Source: Paenibacillus radicibacter (GTDB lineage: Bacteria > Bacillota > Bacilli > Paenibacillales > NBRC-103111). Taken from it: a stretch of 64,000 nucleotides of DNA. A program made the position numbers and the translations under genes. The DNA lies in assembly GCF_024721995.1 (NCBI RefSeq), contig NZ_JANQBC010000009.1, positions 1 through 64,000 on the forward strand, given 5' to 3'. Each line of letters opens with the position of its first letter. Position 1 is the stretch's first letter. Below the pieces are notes generated by a model that worked only from the letters and a program-made list of their open reading frames with translations, was not told where the DNA came from and made no database searches. Positions 52,534 through 62,222 of this stretch are shown here, in pieces.

Positions 52534-52550
52534 TAATTGAGGTGATTCTA

Positions 52551-53132
52551 TTGAAAAGTAAAGCGATCAAAGACGTCGCTTTAAAATTTTTCACAATACA
52601 TGGGTATGAAGGAGCTTCTCTATCTCAAATTGCCGAGGAGCTCGGTATGAGAAAACAGTCTCTCTACGCTCATTTCAAAGGTAAGGATGATCTCTTTCTA
52701 CAAGTTTTACAAGATGCCAAAGAGACAGAACTTTCTTCCAAACTTGATTATTTGCGTAAAGTGGATGCCCAGAATCCGAAAGCAGCCTTATTAGGCTATC
52801 TTCAATTGGTCATTCATTTGTTTCAAAAAAACGAAAAGTTAAAGTTTTGGCTTCGCATGTCCTATTTTCCACCTCAACATCTTGCAAAAGCGATTGATAA
52901 GGAAGTACTCGATACGGAGAACAAGATTCAAACCGTACTCGAAAGCAAATTTCACCAATGGATCGATTCCGAAATTATCATAGAAGAAGATGCCCTCATC
53001 CCTACTCTTGCCTTCTCTGGTATCGTTGATTCGATCATGGTTGAACTTGCCTATGGAAATGACGAAAAACGATTACACGATAAACTTAATGCCTCATGGA
53101 TTGTATTTTGGAGAGGTATTTCACGGCTATGA
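52551..53132 (+). CDS. TetR-family regulator of an MFS exporter
   Basis: 193 aa from TTG 52551, with GAGGTGATTCTA before it; the upstream in-frame ATG at 52515 lies inside the -10 box/operator and cannot be the start. Helix-turn-helix FFTIHGYEGASLSQIAEELGMRKQSLYAHFKGK-type region, then a helical effector domain (about 50-190). It is directly followed by an MFS exporter, 24 bp later, so the two form a classical drug-induced efflux operon. Confidence 0.88.
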   Translation: MKSKAIKDVALKFFTIHGYEGASLSQIAEELGMRKQSLYAHFKGKDDLFLQVLQDAKETELSSKLDYLRKVDAQNPKAALLGYLQLVIHLFQKNEKLKFWLRMSYFPPQHLAKAIDKEVLDTENKIQTVLESKFHQWIDSEIIIEEDALIPTLAFSGIVDSIMVELAYGNDEKRLHDKLNASWIVFWRGISRL

Positions 53133-53156
53133 TTTTACAAAGAGAGGTATTACTAC

Positions 53157-54350
53157 ATGAAGAAACCATTAAGAGAACAGAAAACCGTCTTACTCATCCT
53201 ATTAAGTAATATATTTATTGTTTTTCTAGGCGTTGGACTCATCGTCCCGGTGATGCCATCCTTTATGAATATGATGCATTTATCCGGTCAATCAATGGGT
53301 TATCTTATGGCCGCATTTGCGTTCGCACAACTACTCATGTCTCCACTCGCAGGACGATGGATTGACACTTATGGCCGCAAGAAAATGATCGTCATTGGCT
53401 TATTCCTATTTAGTATTTCAGAACTGATCTTTGGTTTAGGCACACATGTATCTGTCCTTTATTTTTCCAGAATTCTTGGAGGTATTAGTGGTGCATTTAT
53501 TATGCCTGGGGTAACTGCCTATGTTGCAGACATTACCTCAGTAGAGGAAAGACCTAAAGCGATGGGCTATATTTCTGCCGCCATTAGTCTTGGTTTTATT
53601 ATTGGACCAGGTGTCGGAGGTTTTATTGCTGAGCTAGGTGTGCGTGCCCCTTTCTACTTTGCTGCTATTTTCGCATTAATAACCTGTATTTCATCCCTAT
53701 TTATATTAAAAGAGCCACTAACCAAACAGCAGCTTTTGGAAATTGCTCAGCTGAAAAAGGCTACAAACTTTGTTCTTGATCTCAAACGATCACTTCATCC
53801 TCAATACATTATTGCCTTTGTTATCGTGTTTGTACTGGCCTTTGGTTTATCAGCCTATGAAACTGTATTTAGTCTGTTTTCTGATCATAAATTTGGCTTC
53901 ACTCCACGGGATATTGCAATCATTATTACAATAAGTTCCATCTTCGGGGTTGTTGTTCAGGTCTTTCTATTTGGTAAAATGGTCGATAAACTCGGTGAGA
54001 AGAAACTCATCCAGACATGCTTAATTGCTGGTGTACTATTTGCGGTCCTATCCACCATGATCTCTGGCTATATAGCCGTCCTTATCGTAACTAGCTTCAT
54101 CTTTCTCGCATTTGATTTACTGCGACCAGCCTTAACGACCTATTTATCAAAAACAGCTGAAAAAGAACAAGGATTTATCGCTGGGATGAACTCCACCTAT
54201 ACAAGCTTAGGCAATATCGTCGGACCCGCGTTAGCCGGTATATTATTTGATGTAAACATCAACTATCCGTATCTCTTTGCTGCAGTCATTATGTTTATTG
54301 GTCTTGTCATTACGATGATGTGGAAAGCCCAATCCGCTCACACAGCTTGA
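53157..54350 (+). CDS. MFS drug exporter (TetR operon)
   Basis: 397 aa, twelve transmembrane helices. Loop 2-3 motif GRWIDTYGRKKMIVIG and helix-5 motif C LGFIIGPGVGGFIAELG identify a drug/proton antiporter of the NorA/Bmr/TetA-like group. ATG 53157 follows AAAGAGGTATTAC. Co-transcribed with the TetR gene upstream; the exported drug is not predictable. Confidence 0.9.
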   Translation: MKKPLREQKTVLLILLSNIFIVFLGVGLIVPVMPSFMNMMHLSGQSMGYLMAAFAFAQLLMSPLAGRWIDTYGRKKMIVIGLFLFSISELIFGLGTHVSVLYFSRILGGISGAFIMPGVTAYVADITSVEERPKAMGYISAAISLGFIIGPGVGGFIAELGVRAPFYFAAIFALITCISSLFILKEPLTKQQLLEIAQLKKATNFVLDLKRSLHPQYIIAFVIVFVLAFGLSAYETVFSLFSDHKFGFTPRDIAIIITISSIFGVVVQVFLFGKMVDKLGEKKLIQTCLIAGVLFAVLSTMISGYIAVLIVTSFIFLAFDLLRPALTTYLSKTAEKEQGFIAGMNSTYTSLGNIVGPALAGILFDVNINYPYLFAAVIMFIGLVITMMWKAQSAHTA

Positions 54351-54362
54351 CAAACCGTCATT

Positions 54363-54402
54363 CTAAAAAAAGGAGTAGCTGCCTCGGCAAGCTACTCCTT
54401 CT
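54363..54402. terminator. Bidirectional terminator between MFS and SUMF1 genes
   Basis: AGGAGTAGCT (54371-54380) and AGCTACTCCT (54390-54399), 10-bp stem, with A/T runs on both sides, better on the minus strand (TTTTTTTAG). Confidence 0.85.
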
Positions 54403-54411
54403 TTACTTCGT

Positions 54412-55092
54412 TCATATGGACCTTGCCAGTCGAAATCCAAGATCATCAATGGCAAATGTCGGGTGACTTCGCCTGCGGCAAGTTGATCCGCAACCTCTCG
54501 ACTGCTCCGCCCAGCTTCCACCACGGAACACTCGGTATGTACCATACACTTCTTTATCATATACATCCCAACACCATTCCCACACATTACCTAACATATC
54601 ATAAAGCCCCCATGGATTCGGCTCCTTACCTCCGACTTCATGAGCGCTGCCACCTGAATTTTCATCATACCAAGCGATTCGGTCAAGCTCACCATACACA
54701 TAGCTAGTCGTACCAGCTTTACATGCATATTGCCACTCTGCTTCAGTCGGCAGACGATAACCATCTGCTCCCCAGTCACAAGTAACCGTCCGACCATCAT
54801 CACTAATTGAGTAACACACTGTTAACCCCATTTTACGAGAAAAATGATTACAGAAAGCGATCGCATCCTGCCAGGAAATATTGACTTGAGGTTTATCGAT
54901 TTCATCTGTATTTACAGCTGATTCACCCATAAGCGAGTTGTACAAACCCCTTGTTACAGGAAATATCCCTAGTTGAAAAGGTTGGACTTCCACTTTCCAC
55001 TGCGTCTTCTTACGGTCATCCCTCATACTCTCTTCACCCTTAGGGATATGTATCATGGGATAATCCCAATCATTCATCTGATCACTCGACAA
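54412..55092 (-). CDS. SUMF1-domain protein lacking the formylglycine-enzyme Cys pair
   Basis: 226 aa from TTG 55092 (ATGAGGAGGATGATC before it). FGE/SUMF1 (C-type-lectin-like) fold: FQLGIFPVTRGLYNSLM, YRLPTEAEWQYACKAG, DMLGNVWEWCWDVYD, and RVFRGGSW with a late GFRLARS. True formylglycine-generating enzymes have Cys at W+2 and W+7 of GGSW; here W+2 is Glu and only W+7 is Cys. It therefore is unlikely to make formylglycine and more likely binds a ligand or serves another role, as in EgtB- or PvdO-like relatives. No sulfatase gene is nearby. Confidence 0.85.
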   Translation of the reverse strand: MSSDQMNDWDYPMIHIPKGEESMRDDRKKTQWKVEVQPFQLGIFPVTRGLYNSLMGESAVNTDEIDKPQVNISWQDAIAFCNHFSRKMGLTVCYSISDDGRTVTCDWGADGYRLPTEAEWQYACKAGTTSYVYGELDRIAWYDENSGGSAHEVGGKEPNPWGLYDMLGNVWEWCWDVYDKEVYGTYRVFRGGSWAEQSRGCGSTCRRRSHPTFAIDDLGFRLARSI

Positions 55093-55259
55093 TCGATCAT
55101 CCTCCTCATATATAGATTAACAGATTTTACCTCAACTTCGCTTATGAAGGCAATACCTTAGAAACGATCTAACCCTACTTCACACTTCTGCATTCGGATA
55201 AGAATGTTGGTTTTGAGAAACATTAATGACATCTTGCAATTATTTGTTGGAGGTCAAAC

Positions 55260-55607
55260 ATGCCATATGTCTATAGTCTCACTCTCCTTTTCAGCGGTTT
55301 AACGGGTATCAATCTCATTTTATCTTACCAAAGCAAGCATATTGACCCACAGTTCTGGACGACGCTCAAGTTTCAACTTCTAATGATTCCTCTATTTTTA
55401 ATTGCGAATTTATGCATCGGATATGGGATTAAGTTCGGTTTCAAAGCGATAAATCACTTAGGTGGTGTACTCGTTGCCGCCAAATGCATAGAAGTGCTTA
55501 TTTCCTTATGGATGGGATACTTGTTCTTAAAAGAAATGCCAACCTGGAAGACGTGGGTTGGACTGATTATCATCGCGGTAGGCGTTGTAGTAGTTAAACA
55601 AAAGTAA
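55260..55607 (+). CDS. Small four-helix EamA/SMR-like membrane protein
   Basis: 115 aa with four predicted transmembrane helices (about 3-20, 34-55, 65-88, 95-113) and the late motif EMPTWKTWVGLIIIAVGVV, like the second half of EamA/DMT transporters or SMR units. It has no SMR GxG/Glu14 signature, so drug pumping is doubtful; half-size units usually pair to form a dimer. ATG 55260 follows TTGGAGGTCAAAC. Single gene; function unknown. Confidence 0.7.
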   Translation: MPYVYSLTLLFSGLTGINLILSYQSKHIDPQFWTTLKFQLLMIPLFLIANLCIGYGIKFGFKAINHLGGVLVAAKCIEVLISLWMGYLFLKEMPTWKTWVGLIIIAVGVVVVKQK

Positions 55608-55618
55608 TGTTTGCGATA

Positions 55619-55648
55619 GTAAAAAAAGCCGTTATTTCGACGGCTTAA
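55619..55648 (-). terminator. Terminator at the 3' end of the histidine kinase gene
   Basis: AGCCGT and ACGGCT arms (55629-55634, 55642-55647 region) with seven T on the minus strand; overlaps the kinase stop codon. Confidence 0.8.
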
Positions 55649-56747
55649 TCGGTTCTTGAAACAAAGGCAATCTCGTTTCAAACACCGTTTCTTGCATGGT
55701 GCTGCGAGCACTGATTAGTCCATGATGCAGTTCAATAATACCTTTTGTGATGGCAAGTCCCAGACCCGTTCCCCCATTATGGGAAGACCTTGCGCGATCC
55801 GCCCGATAGAAACGGTCAAATATATAAGGCAAATCCCGCTCCATAATTTGATCACCATAATTAACGATTTCGATGACTGCGTCTCTTCGATCCCTACGAA
55901 TCCGAATATCAAGATAACGTCCGCTGCTACCATGTCGAATCGCATTAGAGATCAGATTCTCATAAGCACGCATGAACTGGTTTCCATCGCCTTCCACAAT
56001 CATGCTATCCTCTTCGACGAACATCCGATACGTCATGCCTGCTTTGTTCAGCTGAGGATTAAATTCTTCAGCTAATTGCTTGAGGAAACTAATCATATTT
56101 ATTTTCTTAAATTGTGGATGAAGAGCTTCTCCTCGAAGTGAGGTGTACTCAAACAAACTGTCGATTAGATGTTTCAGGTTTTTAGACTTATCATATGCAA
56201 TTTTAGTGTAATAACGCAGTTCCACCTCATCTTGATATCGATCTCTTTCAATGAGCTCCAAATACCCTAGAATGGATGTTAGGGGTGTCCGTAAATCATG
56301 TGATACACCCGTAATCAACTCATTCTTTGTTTTCTCTGCATGACGCTCTTCTTCAATGGATGTCCGCAGTTTTTTCGTCATCTCATTGAATTGGTCAGCT
56401 AACCTTCCGATTTCATCCGAAGACTTTGCTTTAATCTCATAGTGCAGATTCCCCTTAGAAATCTCCACTAATCCTCGTGAAATTTCATCTAAGAAACGAA
56501 ACACTTTCCGACTGTAAATAAAAAAACAAAGCAAGAACAACAAGCTGCCCATTAAAACTAGAATAGGTAGTGAACCGATATTCTCCACAACCCATTTAAT
56601 CGTAGAGCGATAAGGTGCAATATAGACGAGTTTTTGCGATATTTCATAACAGATGTATACAAAAAGCGCTGCAGATGCAAGGCTTAGGAAGAATATCAGA
56701 ATAAACTTCCAACGCATCGTATAGATAAAACTAAATTTCATTTTCAT
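55632..56747 (-). CDS. VanS-like sensor histidine kinase
   Basis: 371 aa. TM1 about 13-33, a short external loop, TM2 about 58-78, HAMP to ~135, DHp with GVSHDLRTPLTSILGYLELIE (His150), and the ATPase with NLISNAIRHGS and GGTGLGLAITKG. The small sensor loop and HAMP layout match VanS/cell-envelope kinases. ATG 56747 follows GAAGGCGGG. It is 18 bp after its cognate regulator. Its nearest genes are the FAD oxidoreductase and two GH3 enzymes, which it may control. Confidence 0.9.
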   Translation of the reverse strand: MKMKFSFIYTMRWKFILIFFLSLASAALFVYICYEISQKLVYIAPYRSTIKWVVENIGSLPILVLMGSLLFLLCFFIYSRKVFRFLDEISRGLVEISKGNLHYEIKAKSSDEIGRLADQFNEMTKKLRTSIEEERHAEKTKNELITGVSHDLRTPLTSILGYLELIERDRYQDEVELRYYTKIAYDKSKNLKHLIDSLFEYTSLRGEALHPQFKKINMISFLKQLAEEFNPQLNKAGMTYRMFVEEDSMIVEGDGNQFMRAYENLISNAIRHGSSGRYLDIRIRRDRRDAVIEIVNYGDQIMERDLPYIFDRFYRADRARSSHNGGTGLGLAITKGIIELHHGLISARSTMQETVFETRLPLFQEPIKPSK

Positions 56748-56765
56748 ATGAAGTACCCGCCTTCA

Positions 56766-57458
56766 CTATTCAATCGTATACCCGATTCCCCATATCGTCT
56801 TGATATATTGCGGTGAGCTTGGATCTTTCTCCAGCTTCTCACGGATTTTGCGAATATGTACCATGACTGTGTTATTGGATTCGTAAAAAGGCTCTTCCCA
56901 CACCGCTTCATAAATCTGCTCCATACTTAGCACACGTCCTCGATTCACTGCTAACGTGTACAAAATCGAAAATTCGCGTGGCGTCAATTTAATGGGGATC
57001 TTATCTACAGACACTCTATGTTGAGTCAAATGAATCACAAGTTCATCAATCACAATCTCATTCTCACTCTTCACATCATTCCCGCTAAAATGACGGTAAC
57101 GGCGCAGTTGTGATTTCACCCGTGCTAATATCTCTAATGGACTAAACGGTTTGACGACATAATCATCTGCTCCGATACTTAAACCCGTAATCTTATCGAT
57201 TTCTTGTCCTTTGGCTGATAGCATAATGATGGGCATTTGCTTTTCTTCACGTATCTTAATACATGCCTGAATCCCGTCCATCCGAGGCATCATGACATCC
57301 AGAATAATTAGATCGACAGCATTAGATTGCAAGAGTTCCAATGCCTCTAGCCCATCATTGGCAATTAATAATTGATAACCTTCATTCTTCAAATAAATTT
57401 CAAGAAGATTCGTGATTTCCTTTTCATCATCAACCAAGAGAATTGTACTTCGATTCAT
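56766..57458 (-). CDS. VanR-like response regulator
   Basis: 230 aa from ATG 57458 (CAAGGAGGGTGTAT before it; the frame is open another 35 codons upstream with no site). Receiver with LLVDDEKE, phospho-acceptor Asp54 in LILDVMMP and VKPFSPLEI; winged helix with LTPREFSILYTLAVNRG and HIRKIREKLEKD. Followed 18 bp later by its kinase. Complete and typical OmpR/VanR type. Confidence 0.93.
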   Translation of the reverse strand: MNRSTILLVDDEKEITNLLEIYLKNEGYQLLIANDGLEALELLQSNAVDLIILDVMMPRMDGIQACIKIREEKQMPIIMLSAKGQEIDKITGLSIGADDYVVKPFSPLEILARVKSQLRRYRHFSGNDVKSENEIVIDELVIHLTQHRVSVDKIPIKLTPREFSILYTLAVNRGRVLSMEQIYEAVWEEPFYESNNTVMVHIRKIREKLEKDPSSPQYIKTIWGIGYTIE

Positions 57459-57537
57459 ATACACCCTCCTTGATCCAACTTCGATCAATAAGCTTATCCA
57501 ACCATCATAATCAATCTTAGCTATGGTTACAACAGTG

Positions 57538-57598
57538 TAAAAAAAGCAGCACAGCCAGCCCATGCTTCACTTGAAAGCCGGCAGCTACGCTGCTTGTT
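57538..57598 (-). terminator. Terminator of the FAD oxidoreductase gene
   Basis: On the minus strand AAGCAGC and GCTGCTT outer arms with further internal pairing (GCTGCCGGC / GGGCTGGC), followed by seven T. Confidence 0.8.
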
Positions 57599-57608
57599 GC
57601 TAATCGGA

Positions 57609-59564
57609 TTACTTCATAATGGTTCCTGCTAAACCTTCTACAGCATCTTTAAGCAGGAGATACATATCCCCATCCGTTAATGCTTTTGGATCCGCAATGA
57701 TTGATTGAGTCGACTTGGTAAGAAGTCCTTTCTTGAAAAGATCCTCTTGTGCTGTCTCCAGTGATGAATCTAAACCTGCTGCGACCGCAATCGTATAACA
57801 AGCTTGTTTGAGCGTTAGAGGCTGCTTCGCTGGTTCTGAGATATTCTCAACCGCTGTTGAGAAATCCCCGGTAAATTGAGTATGATATTTCTTTTGAATG
57901 GTGTAGAGTGCATTAACCAAACGCTGTGGATTGGAAGTCTTATCTAATTTGAACGTTTCATTGTTATAGGACCCTACTGCGATGCCCATATATACGGCCG
58001 CTTTTAAGCCTTCATAGGCTTTATGGTTCATGAATGATTGTGGGCTAGGCGTATATGAATTTATTTCCATACCTTGCTCATTCAATCGATTTTGAAGTTC
58101 CGTGATGACAGATTTCGTATCCGCCATCTTACGGAAACTTATTCCTTGTTCAATTGATAATTTAACCGCTGCACCAGCAGCTTGACCTTCTGCCATTCCA
58201 GTTGGAATAACACGAGCACTACCATGTGCAAGCGTATCATAACTAGCTGATCTGCCCACAACCAGAATCCCATCCAAATTGTTTGGAACGATACTGCGAA
58301 ACGGTACAGCGTACTTCGAAGGATGAACGACAACTGCTCCATTATCAGTCGGAGACGTTCTTTGAATATCGGCGGGATAAGATCCAAAGGCGATGCGATC
58401 CCACTGATCACGGTTTTCCAACAGATCGATGACATTCAGACGATACAGTCCGTTCATATGCCGCGTCTCGCGGACGTATAGTTCCGGTGCAATGCCTGTT
58501 AATTCCACACGTTTAAACTCTTCAAATTTCTTCAGAAATTCAATAACATGAGGAATCTCCTTCTTCGCTATCTCCATACCCTCTTGAACGGATTTCGGAT
58601 TCATTCCATCCACACCAAAAATTTGCAAGGCGTTAATCAAGATCGTTCCGTCCATTTGTCGACCAATATTTAAACCGCGCATCTTGGTCCGCTCTTTATT
58701 TACAGGTACATAATCTTGCATTTCCTTCCCATAACCCCATGCAGACATTTTATTGGAACCGCTGCCTGTATCTTTTGTGTCTTTCATACGTTTTTGAATC
58801 AGATTCCAAGCTTTATCATCAATATTTTTCAAGCGGAATACGGCAGTAACCGCCATTCGCGATTTTTCATCACCCAGATCTTCACGACCGATTGTAAAAG
58901 ATCCACCTGCTGCAGCCGCAATATCCGCATCTTGGGTTGCATCGACCACTGACTTTGCCAGCACATTATGCACAGTTCCATCAGACTTCTTAAACGATAT
59001 TCCTTGTACTAAAGTGCTGTCCTTTTCTTTTTTGACCAAAGGTTCTATGGCAGTTGCTTTCATATACAAATCAATATTGTTCTCACTCTTCACTAGCTCA
59101 TAGAATGCATTGGCAGCCGTCGTCACATCAAAGGAATCTCCTTCTATTTTTTGATACCACTCGGAGAAGATCCCTTTGTTTAAGTATTCGGGTGGTTTGC
59201 CAAGCTGCTTGGACGCTGAACGATCCCAGTTCATATCCAGACTGTTCAACCAGCCAACAGTCATTAACCCGCCTAGAATATCACGGTTTCTACCTTCAAT
59301 AAGGAGTGTCTTTAGACCATTTCGAGCTCCTGATATGGCCGCTGTAATTCCCTCAGGATCTGTTCCGATTACAACTAAATCATACTGATCTTGAATCTGT
59401 TCCACCGAATGAACGGCCAGTAGTTCTTGCTTTTGCTTTAACTCTTCACCTGATGACTTAGACTCTGAATTGTTATCGAAGCTAACGTACTTCAATAGAA
59501 CAGTTACTACAATCAGCGCACCAACCACTCCTAATATTAACCACTTCTTATAAGACATTTTCAA
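57609..59564 (-). CDS. Membrane-anchored FAD-dependent oxidoreductase
   Basis: 651 aa from TTG 59564 (GAGAGGTGTTCAGAAG before it). One N-terminal anchor (about 9-26, LILGVVGALIVVTVLLKY) and then an extracytoplasmic FAD domain: VVIGTDPEGITAAISGAR, where the dinucleotide loop is GxDPEG, and a C-terminal FAD-binding GRSASYDTLAHGSARVIPTGMAEGQAAG. This is the FAD_oxidored-type fold; substrates in the family include sugars and polyols. It lies between the two-component system and the GH3 pair and may act on products of those glycosidases. Confidence 0.85.
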   Translation of the reverse strand: MKMSYKKWLILGVVGALIVVTVLLKYVSFDNNSESKSSGEELKQKQELLAVHSVEQIQDQYDLVVIGTDPEGITAAISGARNGLKTLLIEGRNRDILGGLMTVGWLNSLDMNWDRSASKQLGKPPEYLNKGIFSEWYQKIEGDSFDVTTAANAFYELVKSENNIDLYMKATAIEPLVKKEKDSTLVQGISFKKSDGTVHNVLAKSVVDATQDADIAAAAGGSFTIGREDLGDEKSRMAVTAVFRLKNIDDKAWNLIQKRMKDTKDTGSGSNKMSAWGYGKEMQDYVPVNKERTKMRGLNIGRQMDGTILINALQIFGVDGMNPKSVQEGMEIAKKEIPHVIEFLKKFEEFKRVELTGIAPELYVRETRHMNGLYRLNVIDLLENRDQWDRIAFGSYPADIQRTSPTDNGAVVVHPSKYAVPFRSIVPNNLDGILVVGRSASYDTLAHGSARVIPTGMAEGQAAGAAVKLSIEQGISFRKMADTKSVITELQNRLNEQGMEINSYTPSPQSFMNHKAYEGLKAAVYMGIAVGSYNNETFKLDKTSNPQRLVNALYTIQKKYHTQFTGDFSTAVENISEPAKQPLTLKQACYTIAVAAGLDSSLETAQEDLFKKGLLTKSTQSIIADPKALTDGDMYLLLKDAVEGLAGTIMK

Positions 59565-59727
59565 CTTCTGAACACCTCTCTACTGTTTACTCGTGCTGGG
59601 CTATTCCCTGCTTCAACCACTATAACGTAGAGAGTTTAACGATTATTTGTGATGGTCTTATGAATCACTTAAAGGATTCTTAATAAAAATTAAGATTTGT
59701 GAAGTGAATCAGCGTATTATTTAGATC

Positions 59728-59817
59728 CTCAACACAAAAACAGCAAGCTGCTGCTTAGGTTACTGATCTGCCTTAGTTGGAATCAGTACCGCTTATCAGC
59801 GCTTGCTGTTTATCGTT
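59728..59817 (-). terminator. Long terminator of the GH3 gene
   Basis: AAACAGCAAGC (59737-59747) pairs with GCTTGCTGTTT (59802-59812), and an inner hairpin GGTTACTGAT/ATCAGTACC lies in between; the minus strand ends in GTTTTTGTG. An unusually large hairpin. Confidence 0.8.
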
Positions 59818-59848
59818 AACTACATTAATTATCATTCAACACTTACGA

Positions 59849-62188
59849 TTACCTATTCATCCACTTGAGCAACTTCAATATCTGTTTACGACTAATCTTC
59901 CCGCCTGTAAAGCGGTCGATTTGGCGAAACGGCATATTAAGCACGAAGTATACGTTATTCGCGAGCAACGGTTTATTAATAGCATTAAAGAATTTATTAA
60001 AGAAGATCACAACGTTATACAGCGACTTCCCGATCCAATTCTTATACCTTGCTTGCGCGATTGTGTCATTGAGTCCTAAATCCTTCATCGGATCCCACAT
60101 CGGTGATGGTGGCTTATATCCCAGCAGGCGATGATATTCCTCACGACTCACCTCATGAACATGTCCGTTAAAGTAATTCGGGAAATTTTCCTTCGTATGT
60201 TCACTTTGCGCTGCATCCCCCTCTAGCGTCACCTGTTCACTTAATAAGATGGACTGAATGGAGCTGCCGATTTGGATTTCATAGACTCCTGGTTCAACAA
60301 CCCAATCTCGAACGCTCGGATTATAGTAAGAGAAATCTCTTTCTTCCAACTTCAACGTAACACGTTTGCTCTCACCCGGCTCTAAGTACACCTTGTCGAA
60401 CCCTTTTAACTCCCGCTTCGCTCTAAAGATTGAAGAACCCTTCTTCTCGATATACAGCTGCGCAACTTCTTCACCAGCAACTTCTCCCGTATTCGTAATG
60501 GTAAACGAAACCTGGTGCTGATCTGCCGATAGATCCTTATAAGCGAAAGTTGTATAAGACAGTCCATAGCCGAACGGGAATAATACAGGCTTATTAACAG
60601 TATCAAAGTAACGGTATCCAATGAATATACCCTCAACGTGCTCTGCGGTTGCCTCTTTACCCGGATAATACGGCGCTGAAGATACATCACTATAATGAAT
60701 CGGGAATGTTTCACTCAGCTTGCCGCTTGGATTATAATCCCCTAGCAAAATACTCGTCAATGCCTCAGCACTGCCCTGTCCGGATAGGTAAGTATGCACG
60801 ACTACTTTAACATCCTGAATGAACGGCATTTCAATTGCACCACCGCCAGACAGAATCACAACAACATTAGAACCCACTTGTTTCAGCGCATGAAGTAGCT
60901 CCAACTGATTCTCTCGCAAGCTAAGGTCTGTACGATCTACGCCCTCCGCTTCACTGCCTTCATCCAGCCCTAAGAATAACAATACGGTATCTGCTTGCTT
61001 GGCTAATGATACGGCTTCATTTAGAAGCTGCGCACTCTTTCCACCCATGCGTTTGAAACCTTGTGCATGCCCTACAATGGATAAACCAGACTTACCTAAC
61101 TCATCCCAACTATTCGATAGCTTGGCAGGGTTAATAAGCGAGCTGCCTGCACCTTGATAGCGAGGATTTCTTGCGAAATCCCCGATAATCGCGGTTTTCT
61201 TATCTCGTTGAAGCGGTAATATCTGATCCTCATTCTTCAATAACACGATCGAACGTTTCGCTGCTTCAATTGCTTTGTGATGATGGTCATCATAATCGAC
61301 AGTTGGTGCAACCTGATCATCCAATTTCGTTGCAAATACTAGCTCTAGCAATCGATCTACTGCATCATCCAACAACTCGACTGCGAACTCACCGCTCTTC
61401 ACAGCCTGCACGATTTCTTGATCCGTAATCCCGTTTGTAGATGGCATCTCCAATTGATTGCCTGCCTTAAGCCCCGCTACACGATCATTATTACCGCCCC
61501 AGTCGGTTACGACGATGCCATTAAATCCCCATTCTCCATACAAAATATCTTGAAGTAGATAATTGTTTTCATTAGCAAACGTACCATTCACACGATTGTA
61601 GGAGCTCATAATCGTCTTCGGATCACTTTGCTCCACCACACGTCTGAACCCTTCTAGGTATAACTCTCTAATCGAGCGCTCATCCACGACTTCATCAATC
61701 GTCATGCGCATGTGCTCTTGGCTATTTACTGCAAAATGCTTCGGACACGCCGCAATCCCATTGGATTGAATGCCCTTCACCATTTCACTTGCCATTTCTC
61801 CCGTTAAATAAGGGTCTTCGGAGAAATACTCAAAGTTGCGTCCACATAGCGGATTCCGTTTAATATTTAACCCTGGTCCGAGCAGCACACTTACTTTTTC
61901 ACTCGCTGCTTCTTTACCAATCGTCTGACCGACTTCATAAATTAATTGTTTATCCCAGCTGTTCGCCAGTGTAGCCGCAGTTGGAAAGCAGGTGGCAGGA
62001 AGACTCTTATTAAGCCCCAAATGGTCAGCCTTCCCACCTTGCTTGCGAAGTCCATGCGGCCCATCAGTTAGCATGATCCCCGGAATATTTAATCGTTCAA
62101 TGGACTTCGTATTCCAGAAATTCGCTCCTGACATTAAAGATGCTTTCTCTTCTAATGTCATCTTCTCGATAAGCTCTCTATATTTCAT
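59849..62188 (-). CDS. GH3-family beta-glycosidase, usual domain order
   Basis: 779 aa from ATG 62188 (GGGGTGGAGAGAG before it). N-terminal TIM-barrel with KRNPLCGRNFEYFSEDP, PKHFAVNSQE (Lys150/His151) and the catalytic nucleophile Asp229 in VVTDWGG. Then the alpha/beta sandwich with EGSEAEGVDRTDL (acid/base Glu) and a fibronectin-like domain (TFAYKDLSADQHQVSF, RVTLKLEERDFSYY). A basic hydrophobic C-terminal tail (~100 residues, VYFVLNMPFRQIDRFTGGK) is atypical. No signal peptide. Beta-glucosidase or related activity likely. It lies 34 bp after the reversed-order GH3. Confidence 0.9.
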   Translation of the reverse strand: MKYRELIEKMTLEEKASLMSGANFWNTKSIERLNIPGIMLTDGPHGLRKQGGKADHLGLNKSLPATCFPTAATLANSWDKQLIYEVGQTIGKEAASEKVSVLLGPGLNIKRNPLCGRNFEYFSEDPYLTGEMASEMVKGIQSNGIAACPKHFAVNSQEHMRMTIDEVVDERSIRELYLEGFRRVVEQSDPKTIMSSYNRVNGTFANENNYLLQDILYGEWGFNGIVVTDWGGNNDRVAGLKAGNQLEMPSTNGITDQEIVQAVKSGEFAVELLDDAVDRLLELVFATKLDDQVAPTVDYDDHHHKAIEAAKRSIVLLKNEDQILPLQRDKKTAIIGDFARNPRYQGAGSSLINPAKLSNSWDELGKSGLSIVGHAQGFKRMGGKSAQLLNEAVSLAKQADTVLLFLGLDEGSEAEGVDRTDLSLRENQLELLHALKQVGSNVVVILSGGGAIEMPFIQDVKVVVHTYLSGQGSAEALTSILLGDYNPSGKLSETFPIHYSDVSSAPYYPGKEATAEHVEGIFIGYRYFDTVNKPVLFPFGYGLSYTTFAYKDLSADQHQVSFTITNTGEVAGEEVAQLYIEKKGSSIFRAKRELKGFDKVYLEPGESKRVTLKLEERDFSYYNPSVRDWVVEPGVYEIQIGSSIQSILLSEQVTLEGDAAQSEHTKENFPNYFNGHVHEVSREEYHRLLGYKPPSPMWDPMKDLGLNDTIAQARYKNWIGKSLYNVVIFFNKFFNAINKPLLANNVYFVLNMPFRQIDRFTGGKISRKQILKLLKWMNR

Positions 62189-62222
62189 CTCTCTCCACCC
62201 CATACGCATTCATTTTCCTAGA

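Noticed and set aside
52515-52550. ATG 52515 as start of the second TetR gene
   Set aside because: It is within the -10 box and just before the operator palindrome; the TTG at 52551 has a proper ribosome site.
54412-55092. Reading the SUMF1-domain protein as a formylglycine-generating enzyme
   Set aside because: The Cys at W+2 after GGSW is Glu, so the active-site pair is missing.
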